Of a stretch of DNA of 64,000 nucleotides, positions 8,366 to 16,032 are shown piece after piece; the first letter of the stretch is position 1, and the number at the start of each line of letters is the position of its first letter. The DNA lies in contig DATLXK010000014.1 of assembly GCA_035575925.1 (NCBI GenBank), positions 62,001 to 126,000 on the forward strand. Direction: 5' to 3'. Below the pieces are notes generated by a model. The model did no database searches. It was not told the origin of the DNA and was given only the letters and a program-made list of their open reading frames with translations. Source of the DNA: DASWTL01 sp035575925 (GTDB lineage Bacteria; Bacteroidota; Bacteroidia; Sphingobacteriales; Sphingobacteriaceae). The translations under genes and the position numbers were made by a program.

Positions 8366-9535
8366 ATGATCACCCGTTTGGCAGCCAAGCAACTTGATAT
8401 TTTATTATCTGAATTTCCTGCAATCGCCCTTTTGGGCCCCAGGCAGGTAGGCAAAACTACGCTGGCTAAATCATTAGCCAAAAAACATCAGAAAGATATT
8501 TTATATTTTGATTTAGAAAGCGATGCAGATGTTGCTAAATTAAAAGACCCTGATTATATCTTTAACGAGTACAAAGATCATTGCATTATACTGGATGAAG
8601 TACAACGGGTGCCTAAACTATTCTCACAGTTAAGACCTATTATAGATAGTCACCGGAAGCCGGGCAGGTTCATTCTTACCGGTTCGGCCTCGCCTGATCT
8701 GGTAAAAGGAGTTTCAGAGTCGCTGGCCGGACGGATAGCATTTAACGAGTTGTCGCCAATTAATCTGGTTGAAGCTAAAAAAAGTACTATCAGCCAATCA
8801 CAACACTGGTACAGAGGCGGTTTCCCATTAGCGTTAACAGCGGCAGACGATAAAGCATTTATCCGCTGGACAGAAAATTTTATCCGTACGTATATAGAAC
8901 GCGATCTATCGCAGCTGTTTGGAGTAAAGCTTCAGGAAAAGCTGATCCGTAATTTCTGGTATATGCTGGCTGCTAATAACGGCGGCATCTGGAATTCAGA
9001 AACGTATGCGCGTTCATTAGGCATTTCGGGTCCGACTATAAAGCGATATCTTGACTTTTTGGAAGGCGCATTTTTGATCAGGCAATTACCCGCATGGTAT
9101 GTAAACGCGAACAAGCGGCTGGTAAAATCGCCAAAGATCTATTTACGCGACACCGGCTTACTGCATGTTATCAATCGTGTTGGATCTGCGGAAGAGCTGC
9201 CCATAAATATTAATGTCGGCGCATCCTGGGAAGGCTATGTAATTGAACAGATCTTTCAGCTAAAGCCTGCTCATATAGATCTATACTTTTATAGAACCCA
9301 TCACGGTGCAGAATGCGATTTATTATTAGTAAATGGCCTGAAACCTGTAATGGGTATAGAAATCAAATATTCGTCTAATCCGGTACTCTCCAAAGGGTTT
9401 TATACCGTTATGGATGATCTGAAATTACCTGAAGGACGGGTGATTGTACCGCGTGCTAATTCTGCTAAACTCCATTCAAATATTCATAGCAGCAATCTCA
9501 CTGACTTTATTTCAGGAAGGCTGCAGGAGTTATAG
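8366..9535 (+). CDS. AAA family ATPase with DUF4143 domain, inserted in the cas operon
   Basis: This 389-aa protein has an N-terminal P-loop ATPase: Walker A GPRQVGKT (24-31), Walker B IILDE (74-78) and an LTGSAS sensor segment (104-109). A winged-helix-like middle follows (ETYARSLGISGPTIKRYLDF, about 203-222). The C-terminal DUF4143 domain carries a PD-(D/E)XK-like set: WE (288-289), AECD (Asp318) and EIK (Glu332, Lys334). Length and order are typical of this widespread family, whose function is poorly known. It is not a standard cas gene, yet it separates cas9 from cas1 in the same orientation. It has its own promoter inside a perfect inverted repeat, and a related repeat follows it. This suggests a self-regulated cassette that inserted here. 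A role in spacer acquisition is possible but unproven. Confidence 0.88.
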   Translation: MITRLAAKQLDILLSEFPAIALLGPRQVGKTTLAKSLAKKHQKDILYFDLESDADVAKLKDPDYIFNEYKDHCIILDEVQRVPKLFSQLRPIIDSHRKPGRFILTGSASPDLVKGVSESLAGRIAFNELSPINLVEAKKSTISQSQHWYRGGFPLALTAADDKAFIRWTENFIRTYIERDLSQLFGVKLQEKLIRNFWYMLAANNGGIWNSETYARSLGISGPTIKRYLDFLEGAFLIRQLPAWYVNANKRLVKSPKIYLRDTGLLHVINRVGSAEELPININVGASWEGYVIEQIFQLKPAHIDLYFYRTHHGAECDLLLVNGLKPVMGIEIKYSSNPVLSKGFYTVMDDLKLPEGRVIVPRANSAKLHSNIHSSNLTDFISGRLQEL

Positions 9536-9536
9536 T

Positions 9537-9577
9537 TACCGTGAAGATCAAAAATTATATTTTGGATTTTCACGGTT
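9537..9577. repeat. Diverged second copy of the inverted repeat, before cas1
   Basis: TACCGTGAAGATCAAAA and, after a short spacer, TTTTGGATTTTCACGGTTA form an imperfect inverted repeat of the same design and core (ACCGTGAA/TTTTCACGGT) as that at 8305-8345. Together the two bracket the ATPase gene. The right arm again carries a TTTG that fits the -33 box of a promoter, here for cas1. Confidence 0.75.
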
Positions 9578-9592
9578 AGACAATTATCTTTA
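9561..9592 (+). promoter_or_regulatory. Candidate cas1-cas2 promoter
   Basis: TTTG (9561-9564), 20 bases, TATCTTTA (9585-9592): one mismatch from TAnnTTTG. It gives a leader of about 33 nt before cas1. Its -33 box is in the right arm of the inverted repeat, just as at the ATPase promoter. Confidence 0.5.
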
Positions 9593-9631
9593 TTCATATA
9601 ACCTTCATATATTCAATACTATACATGAAAT

Positions 9632-10660
9632 ATGATTAAAAGAACCTTGCTTTTTAACAACCCCGCTTACCTTAGCAGCAGGGATGATCAGTTAGTTATC
9701 GACCTTCCGCATCTGAAAGTTTTAGGTGAAAAAGAGTCGAAAAAATATGTTCCGATAGAAGACATTGGCGTGGTAGTGCTCGATCATCAGCAGATCACCA
9801 TTACCCATGCCTGTATAGCGGGGTTATTGAGAAACAATGTAGCTATTGTAACCTGCGACCATAGCCACATGCCTACCGGGATGATGCTTCCGCTTGATGG
9901 ACATGATACACAGAGTGAGCGTTTCCGGTATCAGGTGGATGCGTCGCAGCCTCTAAAAAAACAATTATGGCAGCAAACTATTCAGGCTAAGATACTGAAC
10001 CAGGCTGCTGTATTAGCTGAACGGGGTATTGATCATGAAAATATGTTATACTGGGCAAAAAGCGTGCGGTCGGGCGACCCGGATAATTATGAAGGACGGG
10101 CGGCAGCCTATTACTGGAAAAATGTATTTCCTAAAAAAATTGAGTTCTTCAGGGGCCGTGAGGGAGATCCGCCTAATAATCTTTTGAATTATGGATATGC
10201 CATTTTAAGAGCGATTGTATCACGTGGACTGGTTTCATCAGGGCTGTTACCCACCTTAGGCATTCATCATCGCAACAAATACAATGCTTACTGCCTTGCA
10301 GATGATATCATGGAACCCTATCGGCCTTATGTGGACAGGATCGTCTTACGCATTATTGATGATGGCGAAAATTTTCTGGAACTTGGTACTGCTATAAAAA
10401 GCCGGTTGCTTGGCATTGCTACCGTTGATGTGGAATTTGATAAAGGAACCAGTCCGCTAATGGTAGGACTGCAAAGTACTACCGCATCCCTGGCTAAATG
10501 TTATGCAGGAACACTGCGGAAAATCAATTATCCGCTGATGAAGGATTTTGACACCAGGCGTACAGGTTATAAACCTGCTAAGAATCCCGTTAGTGAGGCG
10601 GCTGAAGATGGCTCTATTTATGAAAAACCTGCTTCTGATGATATGGAACTGCCATTTTAA
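9632..10660 (+). CDS. cas1: CRISPR-associated integrase Cas1, type II
   Basis: This 342-aa protein is the catalytic subunit of the Cas1-Cas2 spacer integrase. The N-terminal beta domain begins MIKRTLLFNNPAYLSSRDDQ. The helical catalytic domain has the metal ligands Glu154 (YEGRAAAYYW), His212/213 (GIHHRNKYN) and the Asp/Glu group in CLADDIMEP (224-228). It is longer than the roughly 300 aa common for type II Cas1 because of a hydrophilic tail (about 305-342, ending MELPF). Cas2 follows 3 bases after the stop, so the two are co-transcribed. No frameshift or loss of active-site residues is seen. Confidence 0.96.
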   Translation: MIKRTLLFNNPAYLSSRDDQLVIDLPHLKVLGEKESKKYVPIEDIGVVVLDHQQITITHACIAGLLRNNVAIVTCDHSHMPTGMMLPLDGHDTQSERFRYQVDASQPLKKQLWQQTIQAKILNQAAVLAERGIDHENMLYWAKSVRSGDPDNYEGRAAAYYWKNVFPKKIEFFRGREGDPPNNLLNYGYAILRAIVSRGLVSSGLLPTLGIHHRNKYNAYCLADDIMEPYRPYVDRIVLRIIDDGENFLELGTAIKSRLLGIATVDVEFDKGTSPLMVGLQSTTASLAKCYAGTLRKINYPLMKDFDTRRTGYKPAKNPVSEAAEDGSIYEKPASDDMELPF

Positions 10661-10663
10661 TAC

Positions 10664-10993
10664 ATGCGTTTAAATGAATATCGGATTTTGTGGGTATTAG
10701 TATTCTTCGACCTCCCGACTGAAACTAAAAAAGACAGGCAGATTTATACAAAATTTCGTAAGGATATTATGAAAGATGGGTTCGCCATGTTCCAGTTTTC
10801 GATTTACTTAAGGCATTGCAGCAGCAGGGAAAATGCGGATGTACATATTAAACGGGTGAAAAAAAGTTTACCTCCTAAAGGCCACGTCGGCATTATGACG
10901 ATCACCGATAAGCAGTTTGGAATGATGGAATTATTCTACGGAAAAGAAGAAAAGAGCCTTCCCGATACCCCGCAGCAATTAGAATTGTTTTAG
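10664..10993 (+). CDS. cas2: CRISPR-associated protein Cas2
   Basis: This 109-aa protein is the structural partner of Cas1 in spacer integration. The first strand reads RILWVLVFFDLPTET, with the conserved Asp16. The middle (FAMFQFSIYLRHCSSRENAD) and the C-terminal region (VGIMTITDKQFGMMELFYG) are typical of the type II subfamily. It starts 3 bases after cas1. An intrinsic terminator lies directly downstream, and the array begins 91 bases after its stop. Confidence 0.95.
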   Translation: MRLNEYRILWVLVFFDLPTETKKDRQIYTKFRKDIMKDGFAMFQFSIYLRHCSSRENADVHIKRVKKSLPPKGHVGIMTITDKQFGMMELFYGKEEKSLPDTPQQLELF

Positions 10994-11000
10994 AATTAAT

Positions 11001-11030
11001 CCCGGAAGCTTAAAGCAACCGGGATTTTTT
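11001..11030 (+). terminator. Intrinsic terminator after cas2
   Basis: CCCGG (11001-11005) pairs with CCGGG (11019-11023) around a 13-base loop, followed by ATTTTTT. It ends the cas1-cas2 transcript before the array and supports the array being transcribed separately. Confidence 0.7.
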
Positions 11031-11083
11031 AATTCTAATTTTTTGTTTAAAATACTGACTTACAGCTCATTGAATGCTGGTAT

Positions 11084-13401
11084 GTTGTGGTAAATATCAG
11101 TAAATCAAAGAATGAAAGCAAATCACAACTAAAAAGCGGATGAATAAAATATAATCATCGTTGTGGTAAATATCAGTAAATCAAAGAATGAAAGCAAATC
11201 ACAACGGGTTTGGTTGATGTAATACCTGAAGATGCGTTGTGGTAAATATCAGTAAATCAAAGAATGAAAGCAAATCACAACTAATCTACGAAGGTCAACT
11301 GATAGAGCAGAGTTGTGGTAAATATCAGTAAATCAAAGAATGAAAGCAAATCACAACATTCAGCCATAGTTCCCCGTCCTGCAAAAAGTTGTGGTAAATA
11401 TCAGTAAATCAAAGAATGAAAGCAAATCACAACATAGCTAGTTCAACAACGCCACCAGTATCTGTTGTGGTAAATATCAGTAAATCAAAGAATGAAAGCA
11501 AATCACAACATTTGTTAACCAGTGGTTGTCGTAATTAAAGTTGTGGTAAATATCAGTAAATCAAAGAATGAAAGCAAATCACAACACAGTGGATTCGCTC
11601 AAGAAGCACACGTTGGTTGTGGTAAATATCAGTAAATCAAAGAATGAAAGCAAATCACAACCCATACATCATCAGCTAGTTCCTCTTTGCGTTGTGGTAA
11701 ATATCAGTAAATCAAAGAATGAAAGCAAATCACAACTTTCAGGAGTACTGGATGCTGATACGGTGTTGTGGTAAATATCAGTAAATCAAAGAATGAAAGC
11801 AAATCACAACATCCAGCCATAGTTCCCCGTCCTGCAAAAAGTTGTGGTAAATATCAGTAAATCAAAGAATGAAAGCAAATCACAACTTAGTCCGACAATG
11901 TTCGGATAATGCGTATGTTGTGGTAAATATCAGTAAATCAAAGAATGAAAGCAAATCACAACTAAGAATGCTGAAGGTGAATTAGTTTCAACGTTGTGGT
12001 AAATATCAGTAAATCAAAGAATGAAAGCAAATCACAACTGGCGTATCCGCAGTTTTCAAAGTCCTTTAGTTGTGGTAAATATCAGTAAATCAAAGAATGA
12101 AAGCAAATCACAACTGTGAAAGACAGGATCCGCTACAGTTACCGTTGTGGTAAATATCAGTAAATCAAAGAATGAAAGCAAATCACAACTATCCAACAAA
12201 AGTTGTTGATCAGCATTTGTTGTGGTAAATATCAGTAAATCAAAGAATGAAAGCAAATCACAACCCCGCGTCCTGAACGAAGGCTGGCAACCAGGTTGTG
12301 GTAAATATCAGTAAATCAAAGAATGAAAGCAAATCACAACTGTTTTAAGCACCGGCCATATCGCCTCTTCGTTGTGGTAAATATCAGTAAATCAAAGAAT
12401 GAAAGCAAATCACAACTACAGACCTTGAATATCCTATAACAAAATTGTTGTGGTAAATATCAGTAAATCAAAGAATGAAAGCAAATCACAACCATTGTAC
12501 AGTTTTTCACGGATACCAAATAGTTGTGGTAAATATCAGTAAATCAAAGAATGAAAGCAAATCACAACTTTCCGGTTCAGGTGATGTACTCGCATCGGGT
12601 TGTGGTAAATATCAGTAAATCAAAGAATGAAAGCAAATCACAACTAACAGAAAAGATTGCATCCCTGCTTAAAGGTTGTGGTAAATATCAGTAAATCAAA
12701 GAATGAAAGCAAATCACAACAAGGAAGCTCGAGATGTTGTAGTTATCAAGTTGTGGTAAATATCAGTAAATCAAAGAATGAAAGCAAATCACAACTAAAT
12801 GTCGTATTGAGAATAATTTTTATTGTTGTGGTAAATATCAGTAAATCAAAGAATGAAAGCAAATCACAACTAAAAAGGCTGTTGGAGTATTTGCCTCAAC
12901 GTTGTGGTAAATATCAGTAAATCAAAGAATGAAAGCAAATCACAACGGCTAAAGACTTTAACCCTAAACTACTTTCGTTGTGGTAAATATCAGTAAATCA
13001 AAGAATGAAAGCAAATCACAACCATCCGCTATCCGCTCACTCAACGCCTTTCGTTGTGGTAAATATCAGTAAATCAAAGAATGAAAGCAAATCACAACCC
13101 ATAAATCTTCAGTTCTTGTAACTTTTAGTTGTGGTAAATATCAGTAAATCAAAGAATGAAAGCAAATCACAACAACCACTTAAATTTAAAGCAGTATGAA
13201 CAGGTTGTGGTAAATATCAGTAAATCAAAGAATGAAAGCAAATCACAACACAAAATGTAATACATGGAAACCCTTAAACGTTGTGGTAAATATCAGTAAA
13301 TCAAAGAATGAAAGCAAATCACAACTGACAAGGCGGAAGTAGACAAAGCAGCGGCGTTGTGGTAAATATCAGTAAATCAAAGAATGAAAGCAAATCACAA
13401 C
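11084..13401 (-). CRISPR. Type II-C CRISPR array, 31 repeats and 30 spacers
   Basis: The 46-bp repeat reads GTTGTGGTAAATATCAG...AGCAAATCACAAC on the plus strand, with terminal GTTGTG/CACAAC inverted ends. I located 31 copies and saw no variant among them, including the first and last. Spacers are 30 bp except six of 29 and one of 28. The strand is given as minus because the tracrRNA anti-repeat pairs with the repeat as read leftwards, so the leader side should be the right end (13402 onward). Spacers 4 (11358-11387) and 10 (11811-11840) are 29/30 identical. The targets of the others cannot be named without a search. Short ORFs crossing the repeats are artefacts. Confidence 0.97.
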
Positions 13402-13491
13402 ATAGGAACATTAAGATTTAACTATAATCAAGGTGCATCAGAAACGTTTGGAGCGGTTAAAAAAGGTGAAAATAGATTTGTAAACAAGTAG
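13402..13491 (+). other. Array right flank (probable leader side) with an open reading remnant
   Basis: Immediately after the last repeat the plus strand reads IGTLRFNYNQGASETFGAVK and then KGENRFVNK before TAG (13489-13491). It has no start codon; the frame closes inside the repeat at 13363. It could be the tail of a gene cut by the array, or chance. On the minus strand this is where a leader promoter would lie; I see no good TAnnTTTG match there. Confidence 0.3.
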
Positions 13492-13508
13492 CAAATTTGC
13501 TACCTTTA
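13477..13508 (+). promoter_or_regulatory. hicAB promoter with overlapping palindromic operator
   Basis: TTTG (13477-13480), 20 bases, TACCTTTA (13501-13508) is a one-mismatch Bacteroidota promoter. A perfect 16-bp palindrome, GTAGCAAATTTGCTAC (13488-13503), fills the spacer and overlaps the -7 box, as expected for autoregulation by a HicB-type DNA-binding antitoxin. Transcription would begin near the GTG at 13513. Confidence 0.55.
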
Positions 13509-13694
13509 ATAAGTGAAAGCAAAAGAGATAGAAAATTGCTGATAAAAGGTGGATGGCAGGTAAAAAATCAGACCGGAAGTCATAAGCACTTCATCCATCC
13601 GATTAAGCCTGGTAAGGTAACAATTCCTATGCACAAAGGCGATGTACCGGTGGGTACAGCAAAAGCAATTTTAAAACAAGCGGGGCTAAAGTAG
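13497..13694 (+). CDS. hicA: HicA-family mRNA interferase toxin, 5' end frameshifted
   Basis: The core is plainly HicA: LLIKGGWQVKNQTGSHKHFI, then HPIKPGKVTIPMHKGDVP, ending ILKQAGLK, with the catalytic His in GSHKHF. The open frame needs a TTG at 13497, which lies inside the promoter palindrome. The natural start looks like GTG at 13513: it reads VKAKEIE in another frame, then hits a stop. Adding one A to the run at 13532-13535 would give a normal 60-aa HicA. So this is a one-base deletion (or a homopolymer sequencing error) that probably inactivates the toxin. HicA cleaves mRNA and is neutralised by HicB, whose gene follows. Confidence 0.75.
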   Translation: MLPLISESKRDRKLLIKGGWQVKNQTGSHKHFIHPIKPGKVTIPMHKGDVPVGTAKAILKQAGLK

Positions 13695-13711
13695 CCAGAC
13701 CTTTGCTTCAT

Positions 13712-13745
13712 ATGAAAACTCAACAATTATGAAAACTCAGCAATT
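13712..13745 (+). repeat. 17-bp tandem duplication at the hicB start
   Basis: ATGAAAACTCAACAATT (13712-13728) is followed directly by ATGAAAACTCAGCAATT (13729-13745), with one mismatch. The first ATG gives only MKTQQL and then a TGA that overlaps the second ATG (ATGA). The duplication thus creates a 6-codon upstream ORF coupled to hicB. Confidence 0.85.
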
Positions 13746-14124
13746 AGAATTAGAACTCGTTATCGAGAAAGCGGATGACGGACAAATTTGGGGCCGCGTA
13801 AACTATGAAGATAGCTTAGTAGTAGATGTTGCCATCAGTATTTCAGAATTAGAAGATCAGATAAGACAATTGTTAAAAAGACAGCATCAGGTTAATCCGG
13901 ATCGAATATCTTTTTTTCACACGTTTGATCTGCAGACTTTTTTTGAGCAATATAGCTTTCTAAAAATTTCTGATATTGCCAGTCTTTCTGGAATTAATGC
14001 TGGTCTTGTGCGTCAATATGCATCCGGTGTAAAGAATCCATCAGCAAACCAAATCAAAAAAATAGAGGACACCGTTCACCGGCTGGGCCAGCAAATGCAG
14101 CAACTTAAATTAGTAGCAGGCTGA
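13729..14124 (+). CDS. hicB: HicB-like antitoxin with C-terminal HTH
   Basis: This 131-aa protein starts MKTQQLELELVIEKADDGQI, a short HicB-like strand-rich N-terminus (GQIWGRVNYEDSLVVDVA). It ends with a helix-turn-helix (about 80-125, ISDIASLSGINAGLVRQYAS and NPSANQIKKIEDTVHRL). The location directly after hicA and the HTH fit an antitoxin that both binds toxin and represses the operon, probably through the palindrome at 13488-13503. The frame is intact although hicA is frameshifted. The ATG at 13729 is chosen because the ATG 17 bases upstream leads to a stop after six codons. Confidence 0.75.
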   Translation: MKTQQLELELVIEKADDGQIWGRVNYEDSLVVDVAISISELEDQIRQLLKRQHQVNPDRISFFHTFDLQTFFEQYSFLKISDIASLSGINAGLVRQYASGVKNPSANQIKKIEDTVHRLGQQMQQLKLVAG

Positions 14125-14253
14125 TATAAATTTACGAAGCCAGCGAATATTCGAGTACACCAACATAAATTATATTAAATACAACTCATAACTATTCTAT
14201 TACGATATTCGTTAAAGTCATAATGAATTATAAATAGCTTCCCGTCCGGGTAA

Positions 14254-15939
14254 ATGGAAAAAGAACGCGTACAAGAGTTGCATGATCGTCAGTTTTTTAA
14301 TTATTTAAACCAACATGATGTTGATCGTATAACAGAACTAACAGCCCTTGTCTGCGATGTTCCTGTTTCATTAATATCATTTATAGATGAAAAACGCCAA
14401 TGGATTAAATCCAAAATGGGAACGGATATTACAGAAGTCCCTATAGATTCGCTATTTGGTCAGTACACGGTAATGGATACCGTTCTTTTCGAAGTACAAG
14501 ATGCAACTACAGATGACCGTTTTAAAGAAACCCCATTTGTTACTGGTGATCCACACATCTGTTTTTATGCCGGTTATCCTTTAATTAATTCTGAAGGAAA
14601 TGTACTGGGTACATTGTGTGTTATTGACTATAAACCTAAATCATTATCACCCAACCAAAAAAGAGGATTGGTGTTGCTCGCCCAGGAGACTATCTCACTC
14701 ATTGCTGAAGAAACGCAAAAAGAAAAATTACAAAATTTTGAGAGACTCTATCAATTATCAATTGATGCAATAGGTATTGCCGGAATGAATGGCTGTTTCA
14801 AAAAAGTTAACCCAGCATTTGAAAGATTACTGGGTTATAGTGCTAAATTCCTTACAAGCACTCCTCTCCTGGATATGATACATCCGGATGACGTTGAAAG
14901 TACACTCAATGAAGTAAAAAAATTGACTGAAGGAGTAAATACTATCAGTTTCATCAATCGCTACAAAACAAGTTCGGATGAGTATAAAACTATACACTGG
15001 ACTGCTTCTGCAGAACCCGCCAGCGGTAATATATTCTGTATAGGCAGAGAGATTACCCTTGATAAAATAAGAGAGGAAGAACTGGTTTTAAGCGAAAAAA
15101 ACCTCAGGGCCTTTTTTGATAACTCGCACGGGCTAATGTGCACTCATGATTTGCATGGTAAGTTCATCTCTGTTAATAATGCCGGAGCACTACTTTTAGG
15201 CTATACAAGAGAAGAAATTTCAAAATTAAGCCTGTTTGATATTGTACCTGCTGTGCACCATCCTCTCTTAACCGCTTACTTATCCGAAATAATAAGCAAA
15301 GGCAGGTCAAAAGGGCAGATGGCAACCCGGCATAAAAACGGATCGTTACTTATATGGATGTTTAGTAACGTACTGGAACGTAATAACGATGGCAGTGGAT
15401 ACATCATTGGTAATGCTATTGATATTACAGAAAAACATGAGCTGGAGAAGGATTTGAAACGCACCAGGGAAATTTTAGAGCAAACCAATAAAGTGGCCAA
15501 AGTAGGCGGATGGGAAAACGATTTGATCAAAAACGAATCTCTATGGACAAAAACGGTATATGACATTTTTGATATCGACTATGACTTTAACCGCCAAAGC
15601 GAAGAAACATTAGAATTATTCAAGGCATCTTCTAAAGATGCTTTGGTTCAGGCAGTTGAAAATGCTGTAGTAAATGGAACCAAGTGGGATTTAGAATTGC
15701 AGTTAAAAAAACACGATAAATGGGTAAGATCTGTTGGTGAGCCCGTATATGGTCCCGATAATCAGATTATAAAACTCAGAGGCGTTTTTATTGATAGTAG
15801 CACGTACAAACTGGCAGAACTGGCATTAAAAAAATCTATAGAAACACAGGAAAAATTAAATTATACGTTACTGGAAAAAATAGATATTGTTAAACAACAG
15901 GATCGCACGATAGAAAAAATAAAAGAATTTAAATTTTGA
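14254..15939 (+). CDS. Multi-PAS sensor kinase, N-terminal part (interrupted by in-frame TGA)
   Basis: These 561 codons encode a GAF domain (about 20-150; DVPVSLISFIDEKRQWIKSK) followed by three PAS domains (about 160-275, 283-395 and 405-530) and a short coil ending KIKEFKF. The frame stops at TGA 15937-15939. The sequence continues in the same frame as ADSIPQIIWTSKPDG, a standard PAS start, and then runs to a kinase core. Together 14254-16953 would be one hybrid histidine kinase of about 900 aa. The stop is therefore a nonsense change (for example TTA to TGA) or a sequencing error. If real, this half can sense but not signal alone. No response regulator gene is adjacent. Confidence 0.85.
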   Translation: MEKERVQELHDRQFFNYLNQHDVDRITELTALVCDVPVSLISFIDEKRQWIKSKMGTDITEVPIDSLFGQYTVMDTVLFEVQDATTDDRFKETPFVTGDPHICFYAGYPLINSEGNVLGTLCVIDYKPKSLSPNQKRGLVLLAQETISLIAEETQKEKLQNFERLYQLSIDAIGIAGMNGCFKKVNPAFERLLGYSAKFLTSTPLLDMIHPDDVESTLNEVKKLTEGVNTISFINRYKTSSDEYKTIHWTASAEPASGNIFCIGREITLDKIREEELVLSEKNLRAFFDNSHGLMCTHDLHGKFISVNNAGALLLGYTREEISKLSLFDIVPAVHHPLLTAYLSEIISKGRSKGQMATRHKNGSLLIWMFSNVLERNNDGSGYIIGNAIDITEKHELEKDLKRTREILEQTNKVAKVGGWENDLIKNESLWTKTVYDIFDIDYDFNRQSEETLELFKASSKDALVQAVENAVVNGTKWDLELQLKKHDKWVRSVGEPVYGPDNQIIKLRGVFIDSSTYKLAELALKKSIETQEKLNYTLLEKIDIVKQQDRTIEKIKEFKF

Positions 15940-16032
15940 GCTGACTCAATCCCTCAAATTATCTGGACCTCTAAACCCGATGGGAATTTAGATTACTATA
16001 ATCAACATTGGTTTGATTATACCGGTTTAACA

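Noticed and set aside
11568..12920. Three short ORFs (11568-11774, 12056-12256, 12657-12920) with repeated VVNISKSKNESKSQ or LLSFFDLLIFTTT
   Set aside because: They are translations of the CRISPR repeat itself and follow its period, with spacers in between. There is no start context or independent coding signal.
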